From: Kitagawia praeruptora
Taxonomy: Eukaryota; Streptophyta; Magnoliopsida; Apiales; Apiaceae
Reading direction: 5' to 3'
Assembly (NCBI GenBank): GCA_037693485.1
Contig: CM075346.1
Span: 94,780,501-94,844,500 of the forward strand
Length of the DNA stretch: 64,000 nt
This document shows, in pieces, positions 35,367 through 47,857 of the stretch. Below the pieces are notes generated by a model. That model worked only from the letters and a program-made list of their open reading frames with translations. It was not told where the DNA came from and ran no database searches. The position numbers and the translations under genes were made by a program. Numbering within the stretch: position 1 is the first letter of the stretch; each line of letters begins with the position of its first letter.

Positions 35367-36223
35367 GTGAATACAACATCTAGATTGTTGCAGCAGTAAA
35401 CACTTACTTTATCTAAATTCTCAATATTTTTGGAGTAAGTGTTGGCCGAAATATGATTTATAAATATTTCAAATCTGTTGCATATGTTGGAAAATCATAT
35501 TCTTGTTAACTTGAAATTTCTATGAAATTTTGAGAAAATCACTGTTTAATTTGCTAGAATATTCTTGAATGAATATGGCTGGTAAATTTTAAAAGATAGT
35601 GAAAATTGAGTTTCTATGAGTAAAAAGAATAGTTCGATAAGTCAGACTTCTCGAATGGTTCATTTCATTGTTAGTGCTCGACTTCTCTAACAAGCCTATT
35701 CAGGACACTCTTGAGTTCTCGAATAGTGTCTTTTAGAGAACTCGAACAGAGACATGAGTGAGTTCTCGAATAAGGTATTTCAGTTCTCTATTGATAGAGT
35801 TCTCTAATAGCATATTTGAGTTCTCGAATCATTTGAAAAGGCTGATTTCTTGCTGAATTTTAACCGATTTTGGATTTTTATTCAAAATTCAGAATTACTC
35901 ATAAAAACATATTTTACCTAATTTAGATTTATTTCTAAGTTAGATAACTGCCAGCTGTGAGTTTCAACCTGCTTGAGTTCTCGAATAAGTCTTTTCTTGA
36001 GTTATCGAATAGTTGTTTTCTACTTCTCGAATGCCTGACTTGTCGATACAAAACATACATCTAATCGACAATTCAAATACTTCATACCTATACAATTCTA
36101 CATCTATTCGATTCATTTCATTCGATTTCTCAAGCATCTAAACTCCCAAAACCTCTGAAACCCTAACTGCAAAAAGCTAAATTTCTTCTTTAACCTTCAA
36201 TTTCTCCCTTCTCTCTTACACAA
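35367..36223 (+). repeat. Spacer with an inverted TTCTCGAA array
   Basis: Between pol and the extra ORF. At least six TTCTCGAA octamers (near 35650, 35715, 35764, 35822, 35978, 36035) with several near-matches (TTATCGAA, TTCTCTAA, CTCGAACAG). This is the complementary orientation of the dominant LTR motif, so transcript from the LTR array could pair with it. No coding. Confidence 0.6.
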
Positions 36224-39200
36224 ATGGCAACAGTAAAGTTCAACACCAATTTCATTGCTCTAACTAGTGATGTTGAGGCACCCAACGCCAACTTCAAGTG
36301 CTTTGTGAAGTGGATGTCTGAATCATACATAAAAAATGCTTTATCTGTTAACCCAACTCTGTATCTAGACATTCTAGAACAGTTCTGGAAGTCTGCTACA
36401 GTGGAGGTGGTGGCTCTTGACTCTGCAATAACCTCGTACATCATTTACTGCAAGATTCAAGACAAGAATATCACTATCACCACAGAAGATATGAATGAAG
36501 CACTTGGGATGGGCACCAAACAAGAGGTGTATGACCCACTAGCTACGAATGCTGAATTGGAAGACTTCTTTGATTTCATCAAATATACAGACAAAATCAG
36601 TCTTGGGCATCTGAATAGGAAGCATTTGAGGAAGGAATGGAGCTATATGTTTGCTACACTTCTTCAAGTCTTCACTGCAAGAAAATCCAGCTATGACCAA
36701 ATCAGTACACCTGCACAGCAAATAGGCTATGCCTTAGCATATGGAAAGAAGATAGATGTTGGCCTTATCATTCTGTAGGAGCTGTATGGGAGACTTGGTA
36801 AGAACTCAGCCAAGAGAGGTAATGAAATTTTCTTCCCTCGTTTTATTCAATCTGTACTTAACTTCTTAGATAATAAATTGATTGAATTAGATGGGATGAA
36901 TAAAAATAGAATAGGTTATCCTAAATCCATGACCAAACTCATTTTTGGTAACTTGGAGACTAGGAATGATGTGGATGTAAGACTTAACATAACTCCCCAT
37001 ATGGAGAGTTTGTTTAGAACTTACCCCCACAACATGCCAACATTTGCCTCTAAATCTGAGTTAGCTAAGCCCAAGCAAGTAGAACAAAATGCTAACCCAG
37101 GGCTTGCTAACCAACCCTCTCAGCCAAACACCTTACCACACAGTGAGCCAACTGCATCATCCTCTCAAAAGGGTGATGTTAGTAAAAAGAAGAGAAAGAA
37201 GATAGCCTCTGCACCTTTAACCATCTTGTCTGAAGCAGCATTGGCTGTAGAGTTAGAAAGTGAGGCACCTGAGTCACCCCTTATCAGGCCAAAGAAGAAG
37301 AAAACTAAAACCACCTCTTCAGTCACACAAATTACTGAAGTTGTAAAATCAGGGGCACACAGTTCACTAGATGTATCCTCTCAACAGGGTGCATCTATAG
37401 AATCAAGCATCCTCCCCAATGCACCTATTTGTACAGAGTCAGCACATGGGAGTGATAAGGCTGGCACAACACTGAGTGGAGAGTACATCATATTTGAAAC
37501 TCCCTCTATCTCTCAGGGGGAGTTGCCAAAATCTATTCCACAAGACACTTCTCTTCCAGAATCTACCACTCAAATTTCTTTGCAGCCTGCAACTCAAGTA
37601 ATTGAGGAGCAAGGCATTGATCATCAAGAATTCTTTTCTCTTGATGAGCCAATGGATTCAAGTGACTTGGTGCATGACACCTTGTTCACCACCCAGGACC
37701 TACATTTAGATGGTGAGGGAATGCATGCTGGGGCATCTCCTAATGACACCATCACAAACACAGAGGTTCCACTAGTTTTCACTAGAGACTCTGTGCCTGT
37801 GTCAACTGTTGGTGTAACTCATCCCACTTCTGTGGAGACACCAATAGTAGAGTCAATCCATCCGGTTACAGAAGTTGCATCTGTAACTGAGGAGTCTAGC
37901 TTGCCTAGCTCTAGCTCTGACTTTATGTCACAATGGCTGAAGCCTGTGCAACATGACAGTGCTTCAGGATCAGGGTCTGTTCCACAACAATTGACGGTTG
38001 AAGCACTTCAAAGCTTAATTGTGGATCAGATCCCTGAGTTCACAAAGATTGCTCAGAACCTTCTCACTACCAACATGCCTAATCCAGACTATGAAGCTAT
38101 TCTCTTATGCCACAGAGATGATGTTGAGCTACAGAAGGCAAAGATAATAGATGATACTGAGAGAGATGGCAATGTAGATGCCTGGCTACAAGGACAATTT
38201 GATATCCCTCTCTCAGACAGTCTCCAGTACCTCAGAGAAGAGTACATCACTTCACTAGGGTCAAATGCCAAATCTCTCACCCCTAGTGATGTGTATGAAG
38301 CAGTGAATGACAGCTACAAGGGCATTCTTAAGGCTGCACACTATCTTAGAAAGGGTCTAAAGACAGAAATTAATGAAGTGTGTAGAGCCATAACCAAGGA
38401 GGTGTGTGAGATAAAGAGGACTTTTAAGGCCAAATTCCCTAAATTGGAGACTGTAATCAAGGACATTCTAGCATGCAAATCTACTTGCACCAAGATGGAC
38501 AATGGTTTAGCTCTTCTAAAAGATTCTATCATAGGTCTAGGGAATAAATTTCAAGCTCTATCTGATCAAACCACAGAATCCAATGCCATGCTGAGGACAA
38601 TGTTCAAAAATCTATATGGAGACAGGCTAGTGACTGAAGTCCCTGTGCATGCATTGTCAAAGTATGAAGTGAAGAAACTGCAAGACCAATCCTTGTCTGG
38701 TTTCAAGGCAAATGAATTATTCACGAAGGTAGATTCACTTGAGAAGGAGGTAGCCACTCTCACTCAGTCAAATGCTCATCTTACAGACAAGGTTGCATAG
38801 CTCACTGATCAGTTGGACACTCAAGCAACCACCACAGCTGATGTTCTTCTACATCAACAATCTATGTTGGCTGCTATGATGAAGCATATGGGTCTCCCTC
38901 TCCCTGAAGAATCTTCCAACCCAAAGGTCACTTCTAAAGCCTCTGTGCCTGACAACAAGCCTAAGGGGGAGAAGAGGACAAGGAATTCAAATACTAAGGG
39001 GGAGAAACCTAAGGAGATAGGTATACAGATAAAGGAGGGTGGTCACCAAAGAGCTTCAAAATCTATACTCAATGTGCCTGGCAAAGGAAAATCAAAAGTT
39101 GATGAGCCTCCTACCTCACTGCCAGTTATCACTCTACCAATTGTGCATGTCATCACTCCAAGTGGCCAGAAACAATCCATAACTACCACAGTGGTTGCAG

Positions 39201-40990
39201 GGAGTATGCCATCTGACAAACCTCAATCCTCCAAAGTTGAAAGTGTTAAACCTGTAGAAGTAAAGGTGGTTACTAAGGCCAAGCTACAAGAAGTTGCAAA
39301 CTCTAATGTCTATCATGATGATGCATTCTTGAAGTTTCTGAAAGTCTCAAGGGAACAGGCTGATGACACTCAAATATATCTAAGGAGGCTGAGGGATCAG
39401 ATTAACTACTTCACTGTGATACCTAGGAAAGTCAATGGCCTATGGTGCAAGGAATTGATGATGGTTGCAAATTCCAGTATCTGGCATCTAACCTACAACA
39501 CTCTACAAGCATTAAAACACTCAAAGATAGATGCATTGATCAGGCTGATTGAGAAGAAGGATACAAATGAGAACAATAAAAGTCTATATGATGACCTGAG
39601 GAATGGCCAACCTTCTAGGCTCCCAGAAGTGGTTCAGAAACCATGGACAATTGTCTATCAGGCTGGCACCAGAATTGATGACATTAAACAATTGGTGATT
39701 CCTCATGATCTCACATCTCAAAATCACAGACTTATTATTGCAATCATTGAACAACTACAGAAGAAGGCTGGAACAAGAAATGCTGAAGAGTTAGAGGCAC
39801 TACAAATTCTCAGATCTTTCATTGCAACTGGTGTAATTCCAGAAATTGCCAGGCCTAGGAGGTATAAGGATGACAAAGATGATGACAAGAGTGATGGGAG
39901 GAGAAGTCATCACGGGAGTGATAAGGGTGATAAAGATGAGAAGAAGAAGAAAGATAACAAGAGCAAGAAGGATGATGATGACCAAGGCAAAGTCTATGAG
40001 AGGAAGATTGGAAAACAGCAAGCCTTAGGCATTGCTAGCAGTAACCTCACCACAACATAAGACTCTGAGTCTAGGGTGAATACTGTTAGTAATGACCTAC
40101 CAAAATCTGATTCAATGGCTTCTGCAACTGTTTTGCCACCTCAAGAAGAGAAGAAGATTCAAGTCAAGAAACCAGGTGTTTGTTTCCATAAGCAAACTGC
40201 TAATGGAGCACTACAATGGTCTACAAGCAAAGGTCATAAGTTTCTGCCTAACAATCAAGTAAAGAGGACTAAATTTAAGCATGCTGCAAGAAGGGTGAAG
40301 TTATCCAAGTCAAAGGTACTGACAATTATTCCAGGATTAAACCTACCACCTCTGGATGAAAACTATGATGAAGACCAACTGCAATTCCTATGGGCTCAAA
40401 GAATCTATCATGTTGCCATTGTTGATGATTTCCTTGAAATTAAATATACTAATGGAAGACAGAAGAAATTCAGACAAGGAACATGCCAGCACTGGGGCAG
40501 GCTATATGATATAGAAAGGATAATTGCAATGTTGGATTCTGAAGACAGGGTGGAAAGGATATGGAAGCTGGAGTTAATTGACTTTGTCAAAATGAAGAGA
40601 GATCACCAGGTAGAAATGAGAAAGAACAGTGAAGAGCTACTAAAGAAAAGGGAGGAGGAGTTTGCTGTAATGGAAGCTAAGGCTGATGAATTAAGGGCTA
40701 TGGGTCTGTGTAGAGTCAAGTTTAATCCTTACATCATTGAGCACAAGAAATATGGTAGAAATGTAAAGATTAGAATGGACTACATCAGTTCCTATTCTGA
40801 GAAACAGCTGAATGAAGTACTTAAGGATTTATCAGGCTCCCCTCTAATTGAAGAACTCACTGCAATGGAAGACATTATTCTTGCCATGGAAGAAAATGCA
40901 AAGAAGAAAGCTAAAGAAGCTGAAGATAAGATGAAAAATGAGAACCTGCAAGCCAAAGCTCAAGAGATGAATCCAAAAGGATATGGCTAG
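36224..40990 (+). pseudogene. Long extra ORF of the copia element (about 1588 codons, three stops)
   Basis: A single frame broken only by TAG 36776, TAG 38798 and TAA 40058; the rest is open with consistent codon use. The N-terminal 220 residues (start MATVKFNTNFIALTS, then FKCFVKWMSESYI, LEQFWKSATVE, LGHLNRKHLRKEW) resemble a conserved unnamed protein encoded after pol in related asterid copia elements, as I recall it. The middle is Ser/Thr/Pro/Glu-rich and probably disordered, with Lys clusters (KKKRKK, KKKKTK) that may be nuclear-localisation signals. Later parts are helical and charged, with an Asp/Lys-rich stretch (near 39860-39990) and a coiled-coil-like C-terminus (about 40560-40980). 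There is no signal peptide or transmembrane segment, which argues against an envelope role. Function unknown. Confidence 0.7.
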
Positions 40991-41125
40991 TAGTTCCTCA
41001 TAACTTGTAAGAATACTTCTATGTATTTTCTTCAATCAAAATTCATACCTGTACTTTAAAGTTTTATCTTTATGTATGTTAGGCTTGTTATCAGACATGA
41101 AATTGTGACTAAGGGTCTCACTCAC

Positions 41126-41139
41126 AATTTGGGGGAGAT
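41126..41139 (+). promoter_or_regulatory. Polypurine tract of the copia element
   Basis: AATTTGGGGGAGAT directly precedes the 3' LTR start TGTTAGTAAC. Confidence 0.8.
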
Positions 41140-42417
41140 TGTTAGTAACAGTGGCATGCCGGTATACATCTAATAACAAGCCTAATTGTTTGTAATGCTT
41201 TGCATTACTTACATGACCTCTTAACTGAGGGAACCTCTAGTTGTAGAGTTTCTTTTTGTTCTGTACTTGTAGTAGGCATCAAATCCTAGTTGTGTAACTG
41301 TACTTATATAGTCAAGAATAATGCTTGAAAGAAGTTCCAAGGTTCATGCCTTAAGCAAGAAGATAAAGACTGTCAAATAATCACAATTGGGATTTGAAGA
41401 AATGAAGAATTTGCCTAAGTACCAATTCGAGAAGTATATTTGTCTATTCGAGAATTCCAGCATTCGAGAAGTCAGGGATTCGATATCTCAAGACACTATT
41501 CGATATCTCTGAATACACTGTTCGATATCTCATTCGATATCTCAAAGATTCGATATGTCTATTGCTCTATTCGAGAACTCAAGAAGTCAACAAGTCAAAG
41601 TGGTATTCGAGTTCTCAAGGAGTCAGCAAGTCAAAGTTTCATTCGATATCTCAAGGACTCGGAAAGCTATTCGATATCTCAAGGATTCGACAAGTCAAGT
41701 GTTCTATTCGACAACTCAAGGAATCCTGAAGAAAAGAGCTATTCGAGAACTGATTCGATATGTCAATATAACAGTGTTCGAGAACTCAGAGTTATCAATC
41801 AAGTCAATTCTAGTTCTCGAATCACTTACTTAGTTACTTCTCGAATATATTCTTGGAGACAAAATACTGAAGAAATTGTACAAGTCTGAAACCTGCAACA
41901 AGCCAATACACTTTATGGACCACAATCTGTAACGTGCTCTGGAAAGCCTACAAGGAAGCTTGGAGAGATATAGAAGAGACAAAGGGCTAAAGAAACGGAT
42001 CTGAACAGGCTTTGCAAAGTCAAATCTGTAACCGTTTGGACACTTACTCAAAAAGGATAGACAGACTAGAAAGGAATTTGTTTACCTACTTTATTTGTAG
42101 TAAGTAGGTTGTATCCATGTTCTATAAGGATACAGCCTCACTTCCTTAGTCATTAACTTTTGTGAGTCAAGTTTTTCATATACATTGTGAGAAAAACGAA
42201 GCTGAGAATACTATCATTTGTATTCACAGATTGTAGCAACCTTTATCTAATAATACATTAGATTAAAGTGATATTGTGTCTTGTGTTGTTCTTTATCCGC
42301 ACCTACACCTTTGCACACACAAACACTTATCTGTTACATAGACTCAAGCCAAAGAAAAGTTCAAGAATCCATTCACCCCCCCCCTCTGTATTCTTTTACT
42401 GTATTCAATACTCAACA
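41140..42417 (+). repeat. 3' LTR of the copia element, complete, 1278 bp
   Basis: TGTTAGTAAC to ATACTCAACA, followed by the CACTA duplication. Carries the motif array (about 41420-41850), then a region missing from the 5' LTR copy, and a C-run at about 42376-42385. The 149-codon frame at 41440-41889 is a repeat artefact. Confidence 0.85.
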
Positions 42418-42458
42418 CACTACTAGAAAAAGTAAATTAAACACAAGCATTCACGCAC

Positions 42459-43191
42459 CTTGGATGGTCAAGTATTTGTCCTTACTGTGATCATACACAA
42501 ATATTTTGTAGGTTGCATAAACCTCCCAATCAGGAGGGAGCGAGTCTAGCTGTCTTGTCCATCGCTAGGTAAAGAGAGATATGACCTTTACCCCCTTTTT
42601 TTGTGTTGCCTTTTGGGTAGATAACTAACCTCCTGTAAAGAATTAAAACAATGTCTGCAGTTATCGTACGTGATACTAGTATTTATGCCCGCCATTCTCG
42701 GCTTATAAGACTAGTAATAGACTATAGTCTATAGTTGCACTTGATGGGTGGAAAACAATTATGAATATGATTTTAAATAATTAAAGAAATTACGAGAATA
42801 ATACCATGTATAACTATATTGATGACCCCTTGATGTATAACTGCCAACATCAAATGCAGCTGATTCATACTTTTCAATCCCCAATTTTGCAAGCCTTGAG
42901 AAAGATTCTATTTTTAACGAGTAGTGAGAGGGCGGAGCATCTCTTAGAGTTCTTGCAACTCCTGTCAAGATACATTATAAGATTATTTAAACACAACTTG
43001 TTATATATGAGATAAGATCTTGTTCAAATATTTTTCTTAAATTTATCGAACAACCTGAGATTTTAGCAGAATCGGTTACTTAACAGCATCAATAAGAACA
43101 GTGTTCATGTATAAAAAATATGTGTAGTACAAAACAACAAACCTTGATCGCTGTGATTAGAAACTGGGTAAAGGGTTCTTTCTCCTGCCAT
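42459..43191 (-). pseudogene. MATH-domain unit D, exons 1-3 only, frameshifted
   Basis: Exon 1 43143-43191 (start MAGERTLYPVSNHSDQG), exon 2 42805-42961 (157 nt, 30 nt longer than A in a multiple of three, adding ten residues before YTW) and exon 3 42459-42632 (174 nt against 170 in B and C). The extra four bases in exon 3 (the agctag area after GACAAGAC) shift the frame to a TGA. Exons 4-6 are absent: the copia element lies 37 bp beyond exon 3, in what should be intron 3. The first MATH domain is recognisable (TLRDAPPSHYSLKIESFSRL, GHISLYLAMDKT). A dead remnant. Confidence 0.8.
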
Positions 43192-43617
43192 ATTTTTTAC
43201 CTAAATGTCACTCTGTTCTACTATTTTTTGTGATTATAATTTTATCCAATACACAAACCTGATACCTCACTCTCTATGTATAAACACGTTATAATAAACT
43301 GTTGTAATGAACTGTAATCGCATACTGCATGAATTTATACTAGCTGTGTTTGATCCTTCATAGGATAGAAGTAAAAATTCATAATTACTGCAGAACATTG
43401 AAACATACTCTAAATTGGACAATGTTTATTTTAATCCATTTTTCTGTAGCACATCTTTTTCCGTGAAAACGTTGGTTCCTTAGGAGCCCTTTTTAAGAAC
43501 CATTATGTTTTATCATTAAAACTAGTCGATAAAATTGCGCTTTGTGGCGGCATTACATTTTAAAAAAAAAAATACAATACATATTTACGTCATATTGTAT
43601 TATCTATTAAAGAATCG
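43192..43617. other. Upstream region of MATH unit D
   Basis: Minus-strand GAGTGACAT about 18 nt before the ATG parallels the GAGTGACGT of units B and C. Beyond about 43260 nothing is recognised. Confidence 0.35.
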
Positions 43618-45450
43618 GTCCATCTAAAACCTTAAGGTGTTATAGGAAGGTTCATCTAAAATAGAGGAAGGTCCACATGCATCTTTATATCACTCCAAAT
43701 CTCATTTTTGTGCCTGTTTGCACTAAATCACGCAAGCGTACGTGGTCACAAGTAATATAGAATAAAGTTGAGTTCGTTCCCACAGAGATCTGGTTATGGT
43801 TTTAATTCAGTAGATGCACCTATGCAACAATGTATGATTATTATTCACTGCTAAGACAATTAACAAATTTGGGTTTTAATTAATTAAAATTAACTAAATA
43901 AAACAAATAAACAATCTAAGAATTAATTATCTAATGAAAATGAAAATTAAAATCGAATTACTTCTACAAGAGTAAACATGGGATCCTAACTTCATTAAAT
44001 ACTTCGCTTAGAGTTGATGTCTTTAATCAATGCATGTGATGGTTATGATATCTGATCAGACAACATGAAACAAGTAAACGCTACCTTTCAGTATACGAAT
44101 ACCAAACTAAACATACATCCACAAAAGAGATAGAAGATGAATAGACACCAATTATGCTTAGACCCTATATCTCTATAAGATTTGAAAACATAACGGTTGA
44201 AGAACAAGTTGTCTATTAAGATCACATAGGGCAGCATAATATCTCTATTTACGCTACAAATCATGATGTTAAAACATCAACCTATCCTATGCTAGCATGG
44301 CAAGTTCTAAATCTCAAGATCCACTCTCGTTTCGCAAGAGATTAACAAATTAGATGTTCGTGACGCATCTAAACACATGAATCACAACCATACAAGGATA
44401 TCAAGAATTCACCACACATAAATCTTTAAAGCAATCAAACTACTAAGCTACATAGATAAATCCGTTAGAATCTCATGACAACGATTAGTTCATAATCGAA
44501 CCTCTCGTCATCATGGGATCTGATAAAACCATGATAAAAACAAAGTATGAAAAGATACAAATAAACCTAAGTAATTGATATGTAACGGTGATGCAAATTA
44601 CAATGGTAGGATGTGTTTAAATAGGCTCTAGAAGTCTTGCCCAGCAAGGAAACTACCAAATCAGAATTAAAATAGAATACGTTTCCTAAACTGATTCTGT
44701 TTTAGAGGAAAATTCGTAACTGACTTTTCTTCAGTATTTCTGGGCCGTTCCAGTTGTGTTTGGACATCTGGACCACTTTAGAATGATATAGAATCTCGTT
44801 AGCTTCGCGTGGACAGTAAGATCGCCCAAAACGGACTTGTAGAACTCAAGATATGGTCCAAACAATAAATCAGGAATTTTTCCAGCAATTCCGCCAGGCC
44901 ATGGCCTCGACTCTGCGCCATGTCCCGCTGAAAATTCTGCCCAGCCGTGCCATGTCTTAGACTGTGCGCCATGTCCTGGCTCAGTAACTGCCCGGCATGG
45001 TTTCCTTCATTGTTTCGTCGTTTTTCTTCTGCTTTCTCTTGCTCTTTCTTCGAATAATGTCATCTTCATTCCTAGAACTCCAAACTTCCCCAAGATTGGT
45101 ACGAAAAACTTCATTTCTTCACTTCATACTCTTGAAATCCTCTAAACATCACGAAATCGCCAACTTTAACCAACGATTCATAACTCTGCACATCTCAACG
45201 AAACATATCAAAAATACAACAAACTTGAGTCCAAGTGAATCAATTTAATCCGATATGGAACGCTCCAAGTGGATATAAAATCCACTTATCAGTGCCCAAG
45301 AGTAAATCACGGGCACCCATATTTGCTCATTTTCGAGTTGAAAAGTGGATCACGGACGCCGTGTCTGTAATAATTATGTGAATATAGTCTCATAGAGTCA
45401 AACCTGAGAGCTCGCGCCGGCATGCCTAAGCTCTGATACCAAGTTAAGGA
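43618..45450 (-). mobile_element. TRIM-like remnant split by a solo LTR
   Basis: 43630-43700 (CATCTAAAACCTTAAGGTGT and neighbours) resembles the 75-bp LTR of the TRIM at 53670-53744. After the inserted solo LTR comes an internal-type stretch with ATCACGGGCACCC, and then GCTCTGATACCA at 45431-45442, the complement of the tRNA-iMet primer site, followed by a diverged LTR. Oriented on the minus strand. Boundaries are approximate. Confidence 0.45.
43715..45291 (-). mobile_element. Solo LTR of a Ty3/gypsy (Athila/Tat-like) element, 1577 bp
   Basis: The boundaries TGTTTGCACTAAATCACGC and TCCACTTATCA are TG...CA, with GTGCC duplicated on both sides (43710-43714 and 45292-45296). On the minus strand it starts TGATAAGTGGATTTTATATC and ends with a tail carrying ctctgtgggaacg and acgcttgcgtg, as in large gypsy LTRs. 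No internal region remains, so it arose by LTR-LTR recombination. The 83-codon frame at 44997 is not supported. Confidence 0.75.
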
Positions 45451-46480
45451 ACTAGTTATACTCTAACATTATCAATATTAAATTTTAATAGTTACATAAT
45501 CTTTCTAATAACCCGATTTCTTGTTAAACACGATTCTTTCAATTGAGCCGCTCTCTCGTTAAAATCGAAATCCCAACTTTAACATATATTATAAAGACTT
45601 ATATAATAATTTTTATCCATAAAAATCGAACTCTACAAAAATAAAATTATGACATCAATATCAAATTCTAATAGCTAATACGATCCTTTCTAGTGAGTCA
45701 TTTTCCTATTAAGAACGTTTCGAGCCGCTCTTATATGGAACCGAATTTCTAACTTCATTATATATTATTGATAACACTTATCTTATAAAATAATTTTTTT
45801 TCTTAAAAATTAAAATCTTAAAAGAGAGTTAATTCTAATTTTTACATTCTTTAAACTTTCTAATATTCATGGAGTTTTAAAAGATGAAAAAACATCTTAT
45901 ATTTTCTGTATATTATAAATGTTCCTGTATTTATTATAACTTCCGCATGGGCACACAATAAAAACATTTTTTGATTGATTTTATTTTCATTAATAATAAT
46001 GAATTCCTTGTTTGCAAAAAAATCTCACTCAATTAAAGTTAATCAACTTATAAAAAATACTAGTTATTAAAGTGTGTTCATGGACACATACTCACAAAAT
46101 AAATCCCAGTTATGCTTCTTGATCGAGCAAGTGCAAAACATATATTAATTACCTCTCAATTTTTATATTCTTTTTACTTTAGTAAATATAATAGGTGAAT
46201 TTATGTCATTAATTATTGGTGATTGAAACAGTAACCTCGTGTTTCAAAGTCAACGTTTATAATTATTTGTGCTAATTTTTTACTCATCTGGTGACACCTT
46301 AATGAACAATTCTTTTAATTATAATTTTCAATTTTAAATATTAAAACAAGCAAGATATGCTGTCATATACATTAATTTAATTTAATAAAAACATGTTAAT
46401 CTCCATCTTAAACAAGTTTTAAAGCAGGAGGAAACAAAACAAAAAAGATACAAAAAAACACACATAAATGAAGTTCTTTT
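45451..46480. other. Intergenic DNA, nothing recognised
   Basis: AT-rich; near 45500-45730 there are two loosely similar stretches with ccgatttcttgttaa and gagccgctc words, perhaps a diverged internal repeat. No gene found. Confidence 0.4.
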
Positions 46481-46709
46481 AAGTGCATTGACCTCCGGAA
46501 GGAAGACCAGATCATGTATAATCAAAGAGATCTTTACTTTTAGCTGATTTTTTCTCTCTGATTTTTCAGAGTCTGTCTTGCTAATATGGCAAGTTTATAA
46601 GTTTTAATCTTTTGGCGGTCCCTTTTTCATTCAAAGTTTTTCTAATCATTTCGAAGCATTTCATCTACAATCATTTTTGTTCTGCATCTTCTTTTTCTAA
46701 GAGACAACG

Positions 46710-47857
46710 ATGGAGAGAGCTAATCAATCACTGGAATCGTTGTATTCGAATATGACGCTGGAGGATGAGGAGGAGGGGGGTATACTAGCTGGAGAGGAAG
46801 GGGTAGCAAATAAGGTCCAAACATATATCTTGGTTGGGAGGTTTTTAACAGAAAAGAATATAAATTTCAATGCAATACAGAACGTTATGGCATCACTGTG
46901 GAGGCCGAAGGAGGGGATGGAGGTTCATGATTTGGGCAATTTTCGTTACTCATTTGTGTTTTATCATGTGCTGGATATGCAAAAGGTTTTGGATGGTGGC
47001 TCGTGGTCCTTTGAACAAAGTATGCTGGTATATCATCGATTGATGGATAATGAAGATCCACTCTTGGTTAATTTGCAGGAGGTGGATATGTGAGTTCAAA
47101 TATATGACATCCCGAAAGGATTTATATCTGAAAATGTTCTTAAGAATATAGGGGATTTTTTTGTTCGTTATGTCAAGTCCGATCCTGCAAACTTTAAAAG
47201 TACGTGGAAAGATCATGTTCGTATTAGGGTGACTATGAATGTTGATAAGCCAATCAAAAGAAGAATGAAACTCAAGAAGGATGGCACCAACTGGAACTGG
47301 ATCAACTTCAAATATGAGAGATTGCCCTCTTTTTGTTTCATTTGTGGGATAATAGGGCATTCGGATAGAGATTGTTGTGTGGTATATGCAAATCCGGAGA
47401 AGATTGTTGAGCGTGCATATGGTGTGTGGTTGAGAGCTCCAACACGTAGTACAAAACCTGGTGTAGGTGCTAGGTGGCTACGTACTACAAACACGGGGGG
47501 AAACCAGTGTGAGGTACATACTGCTCACGGTGGTGACAAGACGGGGACGAGATTCATGGAGGTGGATGGTACCTTTCGCGAAATTAATGGGATGAGGCTG
47601 TTAGGGTTGTTACGCGAGATCAGGGGGAGAGTGAAAATTTGAATTCAATGCAAAATCAAGGGGATATGACAGGTAATAATATTTCAAATTTAAATGAAAA
47701 GATTGTTTTAGATCCAAAAAGAAGGCGTGTGGAACCTGATTTACAGGGAGAGGTTGTTGGACAAGATAGTGTATATGCTGATGGGCTGGAAATTGGTAAC
47801 GGGCCAAAAAACGTGAATGTGGCGGGTTCTGGACTCCAGGCCCGCCAGACATTATGA
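46710..47857 (+). pseudogene. LINE ORF1 (DUF4283-type RNA-binding protein with zinc knuckle)
   Basis: The N-terminal DUF4283-like region includes LVGRFLTEKNINFNAIQNVM and VLDGGSWSFEQSMLVYHR. A TGA at 47091 sits where the family has Trp (TGG). The CCHC knuckle CFICGIIGHSDRDC lies near 47334-47375. The frame ends at 47642, but a neighbouring frame from 47639 carries a typical ORF1 tail (KIVLDPKRRRVEP), so a frameshift exists near 47640. The tail's stop codon overlaps the ORF2 ATG (ATGA at 47854-47857), a compact arrangement known in L1 elements. Confidence 0.8.

Larger units (their letters stand above)
32715..42417 (+). mobile_element. Ty1/copia element (SIRE/Tork-like), internally deleted
   Basis: TSD CACTA at 32710-32714 and 42418-42422 marks both ends. 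The 3' LTR is complete (41140-42417); the 5' LTR keeps only its first 840 bp. Primer site, gag, protease and integrase are missing, and the sequence goes straight from LTR into the region before RT. RT-RNase H (33618-35366) and a very long extra ORF (36224-40990) remain. The deletion came after insertion or was inherited from a deleted genomic RNA. Confidence 0.85.

Noticed and set aside
44997..45248. 83-codon plus-strand frame with a hydrophobic start that could be a secreted peptide
   Set aside because: It lies in the terminal part of a solo gypsy LTR; no supporting homology or gene structure.
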